A DNA stretch of 64,000 nucleotides from Boesenbergia rotunda (Eukaryota; Streptophyta; Magnoliopsida; Zingiberales; Zingiberaceae): positions 138,382 to 202,381 of the forward strand of contig JAGFNQ010001195.1 in the NCBI GenBank assembly GCA_024364735.1, written 5' to 3'. Positions 35,719 through 46,921 of this stretch are shown here, piece by piece (position 1 is the first letter of the stretch; each line of letters starts with the position of its first letter). The notes below the pieces were generated by a model. It had not been told where the DNA came from. It made no database searches and saw only the letters and a program-made list of their open reading frames with translations. The position numbers and the translations under genes were made by a program.

Positions 35719-37036
35719 TTTCCCACCGACCGCCAGGGTAAATCAGGAAGCGCTCACGTTGGGCAGTCTAGAAATCCTGTGTTTGAAGGAAAAATTTCTG
35801 CAAATACGTCGTAGCTAAGGATCGAACCGCGGATGCTTGAGATAACGACTAGTCGCCCTTCCGCTACACCATAGTCCCAGGGGCACATCAACCCACTCTA
35901 GAAAAAAATGATTAACGAAGTTTTTCCAACCTCGGACGATCGGCCCGACCTCAACGAAGTTTCCCACCAGCCGCCAGGGTAAATCGGGAAGTGCTCGTGA
36001 TGGACGGTCTAGAAGCCCAGCGTCCCAGGGTTCGCACTATATTTAGAGAAAAAATTCCTACAAATACGCCGTAGCTGGGGATCGAACTGTAGATGCCTGA
36101 GATAGCGACTAGTCGCCCTACCGCTACACCATTGTCCCGGGGGGCGCGTCAACCCACTCTAGAAAAAAATGATTGACGAGGTTTTTCCAACCTCGGGCGA
36201 CCGACCCGGTCTCACTGAAGTTTCCCATCGACCGCTAAGGTAAATCGGGAAGCGCTCGCAGTGGGCGGTCTAGAAGCCCAACGTCCCAGGGTTCGCGCCC
36301 CATTTGGAGAAAAAATTTCTACAAATACACCATAGCTGAGGATCAAACCGTGGATGCATGAGATAGCGACTAGTCAACCCATGCTAGAAAAACATGATTA
36401 ACATGGTTTTTTCAACTTCGGATGGCCGGTCCAGCCTCACGGAAGTTTCCCACCGACCGTCAGGGTAAATCGAGAAGCGCTCGCAGTGGGCGGTCTAGAA
36501 GCCTAGCGCCCCAGGGTTCGCGCCCCATTTGGAGGAAAAATTGCTACAAATACGTCGTAGTTGTGGATCGAACCAGTCAACCCACGCTAAAATGATTAAC
36601 GAGGTTTTTCCAACGTCGAGCGACCGACTTGGCTTTACGGAAGTTTTCCACCGGCCGTCAAGGTAAATCGGGAAGTGCTCGCAGTGGACGGTCTAGAAGT
36701 CTAGTGTTCCAGAGTTCACGCCCCATTTGGAATTTTTTTTTTTGCAAATACATCGTAGCGGGGATCGAACAACACACGCTAGAAAAATGATTAATGAGGT
36801 TTTTCCAACCAACCTCGGGCGATCGATCCGACCACACGAAAATTTCCCACCGGCCACTTCACCACTCCAACTAGAAAAAAAAAATGATGAACCAGGCAGC
36901 AGACAAATTGAACCTAGGGTGACCGGCCCGGCCCCACGGAAGTTTCTCACCGGTCACCAGGGTAAATCAGGAAGCGCTCACGATGGATAGTCTAGAAGGC
37001 CAATTTCTCAGGATTCACACCTCATTTGGAGGAAAC
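35719..37036 (-). mobile_element. tRNA-derived SINE family 1, tandem array (right part, ~5-6 units)
   Basis: B box-like GGATCGAACC sites recur near 35820, 36079, 36338, 36565 and 36762, giving periods of about 260, 259, 227 and 197 bp. The first two units keep the A box (complement of CTACCGCTACACCA); later ones have lost that part by deletion but retain the body (GGGCGGTCTAGAAGCCCA, CAACCTCGGGCGACCG). An isolated member with target duplications is at 59295-59544. Confidence 0.8.
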
Positions 37037-37960
37037 CCTCCACCACCACTCCAACTAGAAGATCAAGGTACGGTGGAGAGAGATTATACAGATCTAGAAA
37101 TTTACACCCCAATGACCTTGAGCTTCGAATTACTAAACTTCACCACTCCAACTAGCCTGGTAGAAATCAATCTCAGTTGATTAGATCGTTGTGCTATTTC
37201 TTTTCTACGTGCTCACAACTCAACTGGGGTGTGACTGTACATATAGTAAAAAAGATTTGGCTAATAAATGGCATTGATATATCAGACCCTCAAAACAGTT
37301 CAGTAATCCTCCTTCCATTGTGGTGAATGGAACACAAACCAAAGCACAGCTACACATTGACGAGCCCAAGGAAAGTCTAGTCCTTAGGTTGGGCTACTTC
37401 CTTCCCTAGCTAACTGTAAACACAATCCACATACTACAACCAACTGAAGGAACTCCGATCATCATCTGCATCATCGAACTGCGTGCCATTTTTGCCCATA
37501 TCTCAAGCTTCTTCCCCTAGCTTAATTCTCATCTTAACTCACGGTATGAAATTAACCTCGACTCATAGAAACAGATGGTGGAGTAGCTTGTCAGATTCTA
37601 TGTCTTCTCATGACTTATTATTCTCGCTCTTTCCTGAAAGAATCAGTTCTTTGAACAGTTGACAACCCAAAAGTATCAGAGAATTGATTCCCCTGTTCAC
37701 GGAAACACTACCCCGAACAGTCTCGGGAACATGTTTTCGAGATTTTGATTCATTTAATTCGTGCCGATCGATTTCCATGTGAGTTTGTTTTCTCCAATTG
37801 ATTTGATTGGTGATGGAAATCTCTTCTCCAATCGAAACGCTAGCTAGCTTCATTGGAGATCTCGATTATTCTTATCTCAAATTCTTAGATACAGAGAATT
37901 AGTTCTGTGTTATCATGTGTTAAAAGAAAGAATCATCAATAATATAAGTTCCACTTCCTG
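37037..37960. other. Intergenic DNA, no gene seen
   Basis: Mixed composition without a recognisable domain. The 81-aa frame 37608-37853 (-) has no family features and I do not call it. Confidence 0.4.
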
Positions 37961-37963
37961 CTT

Positions 37964-39189
37964 CGTATAGAAGCTGCTACAGTGGCAAAAGGGCGAATTG
38001 TTCGCCTTGCATCTTTGTCCATCCGTCCCAGAATTAATACGGAGGAGATAAATTACGATAACCGAGAAGGTAAAAGATTGGGGGAAGAAAATATAGAGGA
38101 GGTAAATCACGATGACTGAGAAGGTAAGAGATTGGGAGAAGAAACTTTTTACACAAGGTACAGAAATTTACATCCCATCAGCCCCGTGACAGATCTAAAA
38201 TCTTCAGTGACAATCTATCAACTTTTTACCATCTCAGTTATATTCGTGAGGACAAAATAGAAGTTGTCACAATGCAAAAGGTGGAACCGCCACCTTAGTG
38301 ACCCTTGGTCCCGACCCCACAAGTATCCAGAGGGGGGTAAATCACAGTTTTTACTAGTGGGGTAAGGCACTTGGGGCCGAGAGGATTTAAGCCAGCAGAT
38401 CAAGTTTTTATCCCGTGTGCGACTAACGACTCTCGAACCTGAGACATCCGATGCAAATAGCCAGACGATTACCAACCGAGCCAGCCCGTAGGGGCAAAAT
38501 AGAAGCTGTTACAATGCAAAAAAGGTGGAACCGCCACCTTAGCGACCCCCTGGTCCCGGCCCCACAAGTGTCCAAAGGGGTTACCAACCGAGCCAGCCCG
38601 TGGGGCCCAAAATAGAAGCTGTTACAAAACTATAAAAAAAGGTGGAACCGCCACCTTAGCGGCCCCCTGGTCCCTGTCCCACAGGTCCAAAGGGAGGTAA
38701 ATCACGGTTTACTGGTCGGGTAAAACGTCTGGGGCTGAGAGGATTTAAGCTAGCAGATCAGGTTTTTACCTCGTGTGGGATTGACGACCCTCGAATCTGA
38801 GACCTCCGAAACAAACGATCAAACACTTTACCAACCGAGCCAACCCGTGGGGGCAAAATAGAAGCTGTTACAGGCAAAAGATGGAACCACCACCTTAGTG
38901 GTCCCCTGACCCAGGCCCTATAGGAATCTAGAGGAAACAAACCAGGGTTATCACTGGTGTGGTGAGACACATGAGATCGAGGGAATTAATGCCAAAATAG
39001 AAGCTGTTACAAGTAAGTAAAGGCGAATCGCTCGTCCCCAGCGCCCCCGCCAGTCCGCCCCAAGACCAACACGGAGGAGGTAAATCACGGTTATCACTGG
39101 TGTGGTGAGGCGTCTGGGGTCGAGAGAATTAATGCCAACAGACTAGGATTTTATCTCCGTGTACAACTGACAAAATAGAAGCTGTTACA
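37964..39189 (-). mobile_element. tRNA-derived SINE family 2, tandem array with a 19-bp spacer
   Basis: On the minus strand, units begin CCCC(A/T)CGGGCTGGCTCGGTTGGTAA, a good A box, with a B box (GGTTCGAG or GATTCGAG) about 45 bp on, and end in GGTGGCGGTTCCACC plus a T-rich tail. Between units stands CAAAATAGAAGCTGTTACA (plus strand) at 38253, 38495, 38608, 38854, 38993 and 39171, plus a decayed form at 37964. Spacings of 242, 113, 246, 139 and 178 bp show internal deletions. The parts near 38000-38130 and 39010-39160 (ACACGGAGGAGGTAAATCACG) are related 3' segments. A short piece of the family lies near 45850. Confidence 0.75.
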
Positions 39190-39484
39190 GCACCTACAGC
39201 TGATGGAGTAGACTGGCGGCCAAGCACAAAGCTACTCTGTCTCATTTGTCGCCATTGATGGCAGGTCGAGGGGGCGTACGAGCTCACACCTACTCCTGGT
39301 TCACTGAACCCTCCTGCCGTTTGCCCTGCAGCAGCAGCTCACTGTTAATTTTGACTAAAGGACGCAACCACTCTACCGGTCCCTTTGCCATGGAGCAAAA
39401 TCGGTGAATATCTTCGCCCATTGCATGAAAATTTGCAAATTTGCAGGGGAATCCTCTGGAGTCACACCTGAGCCAAGCTGCGTT
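39190..39484 (+). other. Upstream region of the Dof gene
   Basis: No repeat or frame recognised. A TATATAT at 39484-39490 is followed by a GAGAGA-rich stretch (39520-39550). Together these look like a core promoter and leader about 400 bp before the Dof ATG. Confidence 0.4.
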
Positions 39485-39937
39485 ATATATTCCATACTAT
39501 CAAATCAAAATTCGTGACAGAGAGATAGAGAGAGAGAGGGGAGGGAGAAGAAGAGACTTTGGGTGGTTGGCTACTGCGCAGTTGGAATATGTTCTTCATC
39601 GACGACTCTGAATTTTCTGGTCTCTGAAGTCTGAACATGTCCTATCTTTTTCTACGCATACTGAGCTCTTGTCCTTTGCGTTCGAGATGTCTACATAAGT
39701 TGTGTGTGTCTTTCACAATTCGGTTCGAACATTAATGGTGAATTCGGTGTTCCTTCTCTTCCTTTTTTTCCTTCTTGTGTTGCGGGTAAAGTTCAAACCA
39801 GTTCGTTGTGTGTTTGGAACATCTCTTTGTTTTGTTTAAATGTTCTCACTGAGAATCTTGCAGAACTGAGTAATCGAGTCCTCTGCGTTGGAATTCTCCA
39901 CCCGATTCGGTAAAAATCCCACCTTTTTTGAGAGACA

Positions 39938-40612
39938 ATGCAGGGTTCGCCGGCGGCGGCGGCATTTCCGGCGGCGAAGCCGCCGTTTTCCGAGCAAGAG
40001 CAGAAGCTGCGGTGCCCCCGGTGCGAGTCCACCGACACAAAGTTCTGCTACTACAACAATTACAACCTCTCGCAGCCGCGCCATTTCTGCAAGAGCTGCC
40101 GGCGCTACTGGACCAAAGGCGGCGCCCTCCGCAACGTGCCCGTCGGCGGCGGCACTCGCAAGAACTCCAAGCGCTCCGGCTTCTCCTCCTCTGCGTCGGC
40201 GGTTTCCAACCCGAATCGCTCCAATCCGCCCAAATCCTCTCCTGAGCTTCGCGGCGCGCCTAAGGTGGAGCTCATCTCGACGATCTATCCGCCGCTCGAC
40301 CCCGACCGCCACTTGCTCGACATGCCCGGAAGCTTCAGCTCGCTGCTGGCGTCGGAGGGGGCCTTCGACGGCTTCCTGGGAAGCTTGTCTCCGCTGGGCC
40401 CCGCAGTGCTGCCGATCTCGAGCGACGCCGTCTCTTCCTCGATCGAGTTTCACGGGATAGGATTGCCCAACTTGTTTTCCAAAAATACCAACAATGACGA
40501 CGTGGAAACGCCGGCGGCGGAGGTCTTCGATAGATTGGACGGCGATTCGGGATGCTGGGCCTCAGGATGGACTGATCTCGCCATTAACAATCCTGGTTCT
40601 AGCTTGAACTGA
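39938..40612 (+). CDS. Dof zinc-finger transcription factor, 224 aa
   Basis: Nuclear DNA-binding protein. The Dof domain covers about residues 24-78, with zinc ligands Cys26, Cys29, Cys51 and Cys54 (C-x2-C-x21-C-x2-C) and the family signature YYNNYNLSQPRHFCKSCRRYW, then GGALRNVPVGGG and a basic tail (RKNSKRS). Dof proteins bind AAAG cores. The remainder is Ser/Pro-rich with an acidic end containing Trp (GCWASGWTDLA), a plausible activation segment. The ATG at 39938 is the only start giving the full domain. It is intronless in the coding part. A long leader of about 400 nt may be spliced. The reverse frames across it are composition effects. It converges with the NDL gene. Confidence 0.95.
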   Translation: MQGSPAAAAFPAAKPPFSEQEQKLRCPRCESTDTKFCYYNNYNLSQPRHFCKSCRRYWTKGGALRNVPVGGGTRKNSKRSGFSSSASAVSNPNRSNPPKSSPELRGAPKVELISTIYPPLDPDRHLLDMPGSFSSLLASEGAFDGFLGSLSPLGPAVLPISSDAVSSSIEFHGIGLPNLFSKNTNNDDVETPAAEVFDRLDGDSGCWASGWTDLAINNPGSSLN

Positions 40613-41257
40613 AGAAAACAAAACTGAAAAAGATCATTTTTTTTTCTTCTTCTTCCTATTTTGTTTCACTGCTACAATTCCTAAGAGATCGATCGATTTA
40701 TGGTTACAGATGCAGATAAATGCATAATTTTGGGTTTCTACTCGATCTCTCACGACAGAATTAGAAGTTATGTTAGCTCAGTTGTTGCGAAATTTGTGGT
40801 GCGTTTGCGTATCGAAATGAATCAAAGAACAACTTTTATGGGTTTGTAATCGTGATCGAGTCTTTTTCATGTTTCCTTCCATCAATTTCTGAGGTGTGCC
40901 CCAGCTTACCAGCAGCTCTTCATTGTCCCTTGACTTCGAAGCATGGAACCCCACTCTATTTCAACATTCCTTAAACAACAATCCTGCCAACTGGGCCAAC
41001 ATCATGATCGATCTTGCAGTTCACTTATGATGAACTGACAGGAGTAACTTCGTTTGACTTTGTTTTATAGTAGACAAAAACGCACAGAGTGATCAGATTT
41101 TTTCATTATTAATCTCTCAAGTAAACAAGGAAGATTTACAGTTTAGGAACTGAATCGATGTAAAATTCTTGCCCTTCTTTGTGGCCTTTTGTTTATATAA
41201 ACCAAATGCAGCTCCCATATAGAATCTAGAACTTTCATACGAGACTGATTTGGCAGT

Positions 41258-44200
41258 TCAAACTTCGAGTGAGATGCGAGTCTTGATGGGTTTCAGCTTC
41301 ACTCCCATGCTCTCCGGCGAGAGCAGCTCAGGCGAGACGTATGATGATGGGCTGAGAGGGCTCCGATGACCGCAATTTAGTTGGCTCGGCCTGTGCAAAC
41401 CATAGCCTGCAAGGAAGTACTCCATAGTTATCAGCATTGCGAGAGGCTGCTCTTCAGTCACAAGTGATCCACATGCCTGAACCTGGAAACCAATTTCAAG
41501 AAATTTTCAAACAAGATTAAAAAAAAAGGACTGATGAATCATTGTTGCTAATCCAAACTAAGCACCTCGACTAATGCACTGTATTTCCCATCCATTTTGG
41601 TGGCCATGTAGAGGGCGTCTGAATGAAAAGGAGAATGCTCACCGACGAAGATGAGTGTCCTACACTGAAGCTTCTTTAGTGCATCTGTTAAGTCACACCG
41701 GCTGCTAAGATAAGAGAGGTGTTAGGAATCGCCCATTTTCCTTTCTTAACAGGAGAAAGATAGTAAAAGTAGCATACTCATTCATCGACTGAAGAAATCG
41801 CCAAATGTTGGCACTTTGCCGCCCATCCAGCACCTGCATAATTCATCAAGAAAACAAATCAGTCTCGAGAGAGATCTTCCAGTTTCTTTCCAAGGATTCA
41901 GAGGATGCAAGAATACTAACACATCTACAGGCTTGGACAATTTCTGATTCAGGAGCCTGCCAACTTCCACAAACTTCCTGTGAAAAATTAGAATATGTGA
42001 CATAAAGTCAGAAAGGAATCAGAGACACTCCCAGCATACCTTGCTGAAGTATCGTTGAATCAGCCATCCCTTGATTAGGCCACACATTCCATAAAAATAC
42101 AGAATATTTGACATCACCTAAAAAAGGGTCAACTTGTTTGCTACAGATCGAACTCCACTCCACATGAAACAATCAATTGAAAGAAAAGATACCTAACCTC
42201 GTTAGACAACCATTCTTTCCATGAGGGTGTTTTGCATAAAGGTGAAACAAGTATCAAACCACAAACACGTTCCCTGTATTTTGACTTAACGAGCACATAA
42301 AAATCTCGATATAATACAGAAACAAAATAGAATAATATACGAAACAGCATTGGCTGCATGATCACTTACTGAAAAAAGAGTAAGGACATAGGCTCCTGCA
42401 GTGACCCCCAAACACATGACAGAGCATAACCTGCAAAGAGAAAATCAATGAGGATTTTCAAGAAACAGGCCAAGATAATGGATAATGTACCCATTTAGTA
42501 AAAGATAAGTAATGAAATAAGTACCCAAAGAAATCAAGCACATCAGCAATCTGGTCAGCTAACTGATCACCTGAGAGTAATGGATCACATGAAGAAATAG
42601 CAACCGCACCTAACTGCAGAATTCTTAAGCAAAATGACTCTTGACTGTTATGTCAATTTTACTTTGAAGTTTCAACTGCATAAACTAAGGGGGCGCTTGG
42701 TTGGGGGGTTTAGGGGGTAAGGAATGGGAATCAATGGGAATCATTCCCATATATGATGCTTGGTAGGTGAATCAATGGGAATCATTCCCATATATGATGC
42801 TTGGCTAGGTGTTCAAAAGGCTCAATGGGAATCAAAATAAGGATATCATATCCCCTTTTGATATCCCTCTCCCCCCTAGGATATCAAAACAAGGATATCA
42901 TTCCCAAGTCTCGCTTCGTCTTTGCCCAAGCCGCCGCTACCCGCCGGTTGCCGTCCGTCGTCGCCGGCCGCCGCCGGCCGCCGACCGCCGCCGCCGGCCG
43001 CCGGCCGCCGGCCGCCGGCCGCCGGCCGCCGGCCGCCGGCCGCCGCCGCGGCCGCCGCCCGCCGGCCGCCGGCCGCCGGCCGCCGCCGACGCCGCCGGCC
43101 GCCGCCGCCGGCCGCCGTGGATCAGGCCAACCGATTAAATAATACTCATTCCCTAATTTAAGCCAAACCAAGCATACTTGGGATCAGAAGAGCATTCCCA
43201 TTAACCCCTCTATCATTCTCATTCCCATTAACCCCTCTATCATTCTCATTCCCATTAACCCCTTAATCATTCCCATTCCTATTCCCATTCCCGAATACAT
43301 ACCAAGCGCCCCCTAATTGTTTTCACAAGAGGAAATTTGACTGCTAGCAGTAATATTACAGAAAACTGACCTCATGTCCTGGAGGATTGACATGATATAT
43401 GCAGAAATTATGAAGCAGCAAAGAAACACCTTCGGGGCAAAAGAATAATCCTTGAAAGCAAGCCATATCTGAACAAATGAGTAAAAGGGGACCATTAAAG
43501 AATCAATCTCCAATAAGAAAGGTTTCTCACAACTTTACCTAGCCGTCAACAATAATCTTAGTTATGTATATAAAAACGTGTCAGTAAACTTTGGAGCCAA
43601 GGCAATCTAAGTTGTCAGAATCAATTTAGCAGACAGATAGAAGTATAGAACTATTGTTTGATGAACATACATAAGTAGGGATTGATTAAAAGGATCATCC
43701 AGTTATTCCAAAAAATTAAAAAAAAAACATTTCTGCAGCAATATAAAGATCCACAACAATCATCACAAACTTGCAGGGATATAATCCTGAAAATTCATGA
43801 AGTATAATAGATTTCAGAAATGAATAAAATTTTCTGGATCCAACTTACGGTCCAAGGCAACATCTGGGTAAGTAACAAGCGCAGGCTTTTCCAGGTCTCC
43901 ATGAACACAAACTGACAGGGGACCGTGCCGAGTTAGCACATGATGTTCCTGGGAATAAGTTCAATGGATATTTTGATCTTAATTAAGGAAATAAACCTTA
44001 AATTCAAGTATACACTCAAATATATATATGAACAATACAAAAACACTAGATGAATCATCACTATGTCAGTATGTTTACTTCACCAAGCCTGGCCAACTGG
44101 AAAAAAAAGTTAGCGAGCACACAATTCCATTTTTGTTGTCAAGTCCAGACAAGCATTGCGTAGTGGAAACTTTTAAATAGTGAAACCAGATACTAGGTAT

Positions 44201-45553
44201 ACATAGAGGAATAAATTGTAGATAATTATTCTTTTGGAAATTTCATAGGTTCACAAAAGATAAATTCATATAGCAATATAATGAAAGTTTATAGATTCAT
44301 AGACCAAGAATGCTAGGATTTCCGAGCCTTTTAACAGTTCAGGTGCAAACCTCAACTCGTATAGAGGAGTCATAAGTTTAATTGCCAGAGAAGTTATTCA
44401 CATGTACTCAGGTTGTTTGTTTAAAAGCCTTAAAAACCAACAAGATTCAATATTCTAATTTCCTATGATCTAAATTACCCACTTTAACCTTCCTAGAAGA
44501 AAAATCAACGTCCAAAATACGAAAAAAATAACAGTATATCTTTCTATATCATTATATGAGAAAGTAATTGACTAATGTTGATAAGGCAAAAAGAGAATAG
44601 CAACCACAGTTGCGATCACTAAAAGAGAATAGAATGTGGCTTATCAACATTATCAATTAGAAGCCCCCACAGACTGTAGCCAGAGTTGGTACTCGGGTGG
44701 TAGAGTTGCACCACTAAAAGAGATTAGAATACCAGAGACTGGAACATCGCCCAGATAAAGAATAGCAACATGGTGCATGCACAGTTCATTACTCAAAAGA
44801 ATTATGAAGGATTCTGCTCCCTTCCTTTTCAGAAAAAACCATAAAGCTATTAATTAATCTCAGATACTTATAAATGTTTCAACCTGCTTACTGTACTAAG
44901 ACACATGACACTATTCATGAAACTCAAATACAACTTCATGGCATAAAAAAGTTACTGATATAACTTAAACTGAAAAACGACGGTGCTAACAACAAGACAC
45001 AAAAGAAGGAAAGTCAACGTAAACAACAAATTACGTTCCATACATCACTAAACTACTCAAAATATCATTTTTTTTTAAAGTTGGGGGAAAAAGATGAGAC
45101 AGGGTAGACAGGCTACCATCAGTATATGAAATCAGACTGCCCTTCATAAAAATATATCTGAAATTAGATGGAAAGGAACCAAATCACTATCCGAAACACT
45201 CTGCCAACACTCAATTTATTCCACAACCGCCGACACACAATAGTCCAAGTTGAGACACTCAAATGCGCATCACGAAATCACCATGAAGATCATTTAAAAG
45301 CAACCGCATCGCCGAAACACTCACGCATTACAATAAAAATAAAAAAAACCTCGAAGGAAGAAGATTAACAAACTAAACAAGGGCATTGGCGCACTCAAAC
45401 GCAGAACACAAGATCCAAGATTTCGCCGAAAGCGAAGTCAAGGAAGAGAGGAAATAGAAGAGGAAGAACTCGATGGACACAGGGCACGCGAACCTTTCCG
45501 CCGAAGGAGATCCTCTCGGCATCCACCGAGACGGAGTCGCTGGATTCTCCCAT
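41258..45553 (-). CDS. NDL: NDL (NDRG/NDR family) protein, 11 exons, 348 aa
   Basis: Exons (minus): 45553-45494, 43948-43849, 43468-43371, 42613-42525, 42430-42370, 42284-42198, 42117-42040, 41977-41921, 41833-41778, 41701-41566, 41482-41258. All introns are GT-AG and the frame is kept (1047 nt). Start MGESSDSVSVD and end LLSPESMGVKLKPIKTR are typical of plant NDL1-3. The alpha/beta-hydrolase-like fold is visible (TYPDVAL, FFCPEGVSLLLHNFCIYHVNPPGHE, GVTAGAYVLTLF, ILVSPLCKTPSWKEW, LIFVGEHSPFHSDAL). NDRG proteins lack the hydrolase catalytic set. Arabidopsis NDLs bind the G-beta subunit AGB1 and affect auxin transport and root form. Intron 3 carries a MITE. Intron 1 is 1.5 kb. Confidence 0.93.
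42689..43313. mobile_element. Tourist-like MITE with a CCGCCGG satellite, in NDL intron 3
   Basis: Terminal inverted repeats GGGGGCGCTTGGT (left) and its complement ACCAAGCGCCCCC (right) are exact over 13 bp, with TAA duplicated outside (42686-42688, 43314-43316). Subterminal ATGGGAATCATTCCCAT and CATTCCCATTAACCCC repeats resemble 6768-6982. The middle (about 42945-43120) is an almost pure run of GCCGCCG/GGCCGCCG. Frames across that run are low-complexity artefacts. It lies wholly between NDL exons 3 and 4. Confidence 0.9.
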
Positions 45554-45931
45554 CGTTTGGGCTCCCCAAGGAGACGAGGAAGGAAGCCTCTATTCACGGC
45601 CCCCTTTATTCCGATTATATATCTGTCGGGCGGATTCGATTTTCTCAGCTTCTAATCGCCATTAGAGCACCGACGCTTGCTATGGCTGAGGTGAGAATAG
45701 CATCGCGGTGACTGCACTCCACTTGAAGGATAAAATTGTAGGAGAAAACTATAAAAAAAACACCCATAGTTTTATTTTATACAGAGGTACAAATGAGTCG
45801 TCCTTAGTGACAAAAGATGATTCACTCATTCCAGCACCTTCGTCAATTCATCTCAAGATTAATACAGAAGAGGTAAATCATAGGGGTTACTAGCTCGAAT
45901 ACATGGCTAGTGCGTGGGAGGAGGGAGGGTA

Positions 45932-46863
45932 TGTTAGGATCGATAGCTCGGCTAGAGGGGGGTGAATAGCTCTTTTCGATTTTTCTCTACAATAGGGTTA
46001 GCACAATACAAAATATAATGAAAACAATAGATTCAATGTTAACAAGAGTATTTTACTTGCTATCCACTCGAACGGGTAACTAATCCAAGGATCCACGTGG
46101 TTGCGCACTCTCCACTATGAAACTCTCCTTCAAAGGTGGAGAAACCTTTACAAACGTTGTCTTCTTCCTCTTTACAAAATCACGATGAAAGCTAGAGGAA
46201 GAGTAGGCCAAATGGAGCACTAGCAGCACTTTGGTACAGTGGAGAACAGTACCTTACTCGTGCCAAGAAGTCTCCTTTAAATAAGAGAACAAGACAGCTT
46301 AACAAACTGTCCAGACCTGCACCAGTCGATTGCCCATTTGACAGTCGACTGGTCTAGCTTTAAATACTAGCCAACGGTTAGTTTTTCGGGATTACCAGTC
46401 GACTGCTCCTGCTCCTGGAGCAGTCGATTGGTCCAGAGTGAAAATCATTCTGTGAGTTTTGGCAGTCGACTACCTTTTGGCCAGTCGACTGCCCACCCTC
46501 TATAATCACTCATTCTCACTCCGAACACTCTCCTTCACGTGTGCCTTCAAGTATACTCTCTTGGCTTGCCCATTGAAGTCTTCTTCCTCCGGCTACCGTC
46601 TCTCGGATGCGCACACAAGTCTTCCCTTGGCTTGCCTCCATGCCCCCCTTTACGTGTACCCTTGAAGTCCACTTCCCGACTTGCCCTCGGAGTTCTTCTC
46701 CCTCGGCTCGCGTCCCTCGGATATGTTCTCCACGTGTGATTCTCCAAGTCCTACAAACTTAATCACACATATCAAATACAACCAACACCTTAACCTTAAA
46801 CTTATTGGCACACACATCAAAATCATGATCTTCCCGATTATTTTTGGGTCGATTGCCTCAACA
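45932..46863 (-). mobile_element. Solo LTR of copia-type family LTR-C, 932 bp
   Basis: TGTTAGGATCGAT...GATTGCCTCAACA on the plus strand is flanked by GGGTA on both sides (45927-45931, 46864-46868). There is no internal region, so it arose by recombination between LTRs. Orientation is taken from copy 1, where a PPT adjoins the CAACA side. It carries seven or so CAGTCGACTG/CAGTCGATTG palindromes (46325-46495). Confidence 0.9.
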
Positions 46864-46921
46864 GGGTACACTGACTTTGTCAAATTTTAACCCTCAGACT
46901 TTTTGATAATAACACTCACGC

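Noticed and set aside
38400..38480. Possible tRNA gene (A and B boxes)
   Set aside because: No closed acceptor stem, and the sequence is repeated in a tandem array with a shared body; it is a tRNA-derived SINE. The same holds for 59295-59370 and 35820-35880.
39836..40460. 190-205 aa frames on the other strand and frame of the Dof gene
   Set aside because: G/C-rich shadow frames; the Dof domain fixes the true frame.
42801..43171. Ala/Pro/Arg-rich frames on both strands
   Set aside because: They arise from the CCGCCGG run of a MITE inside an NDL intron.
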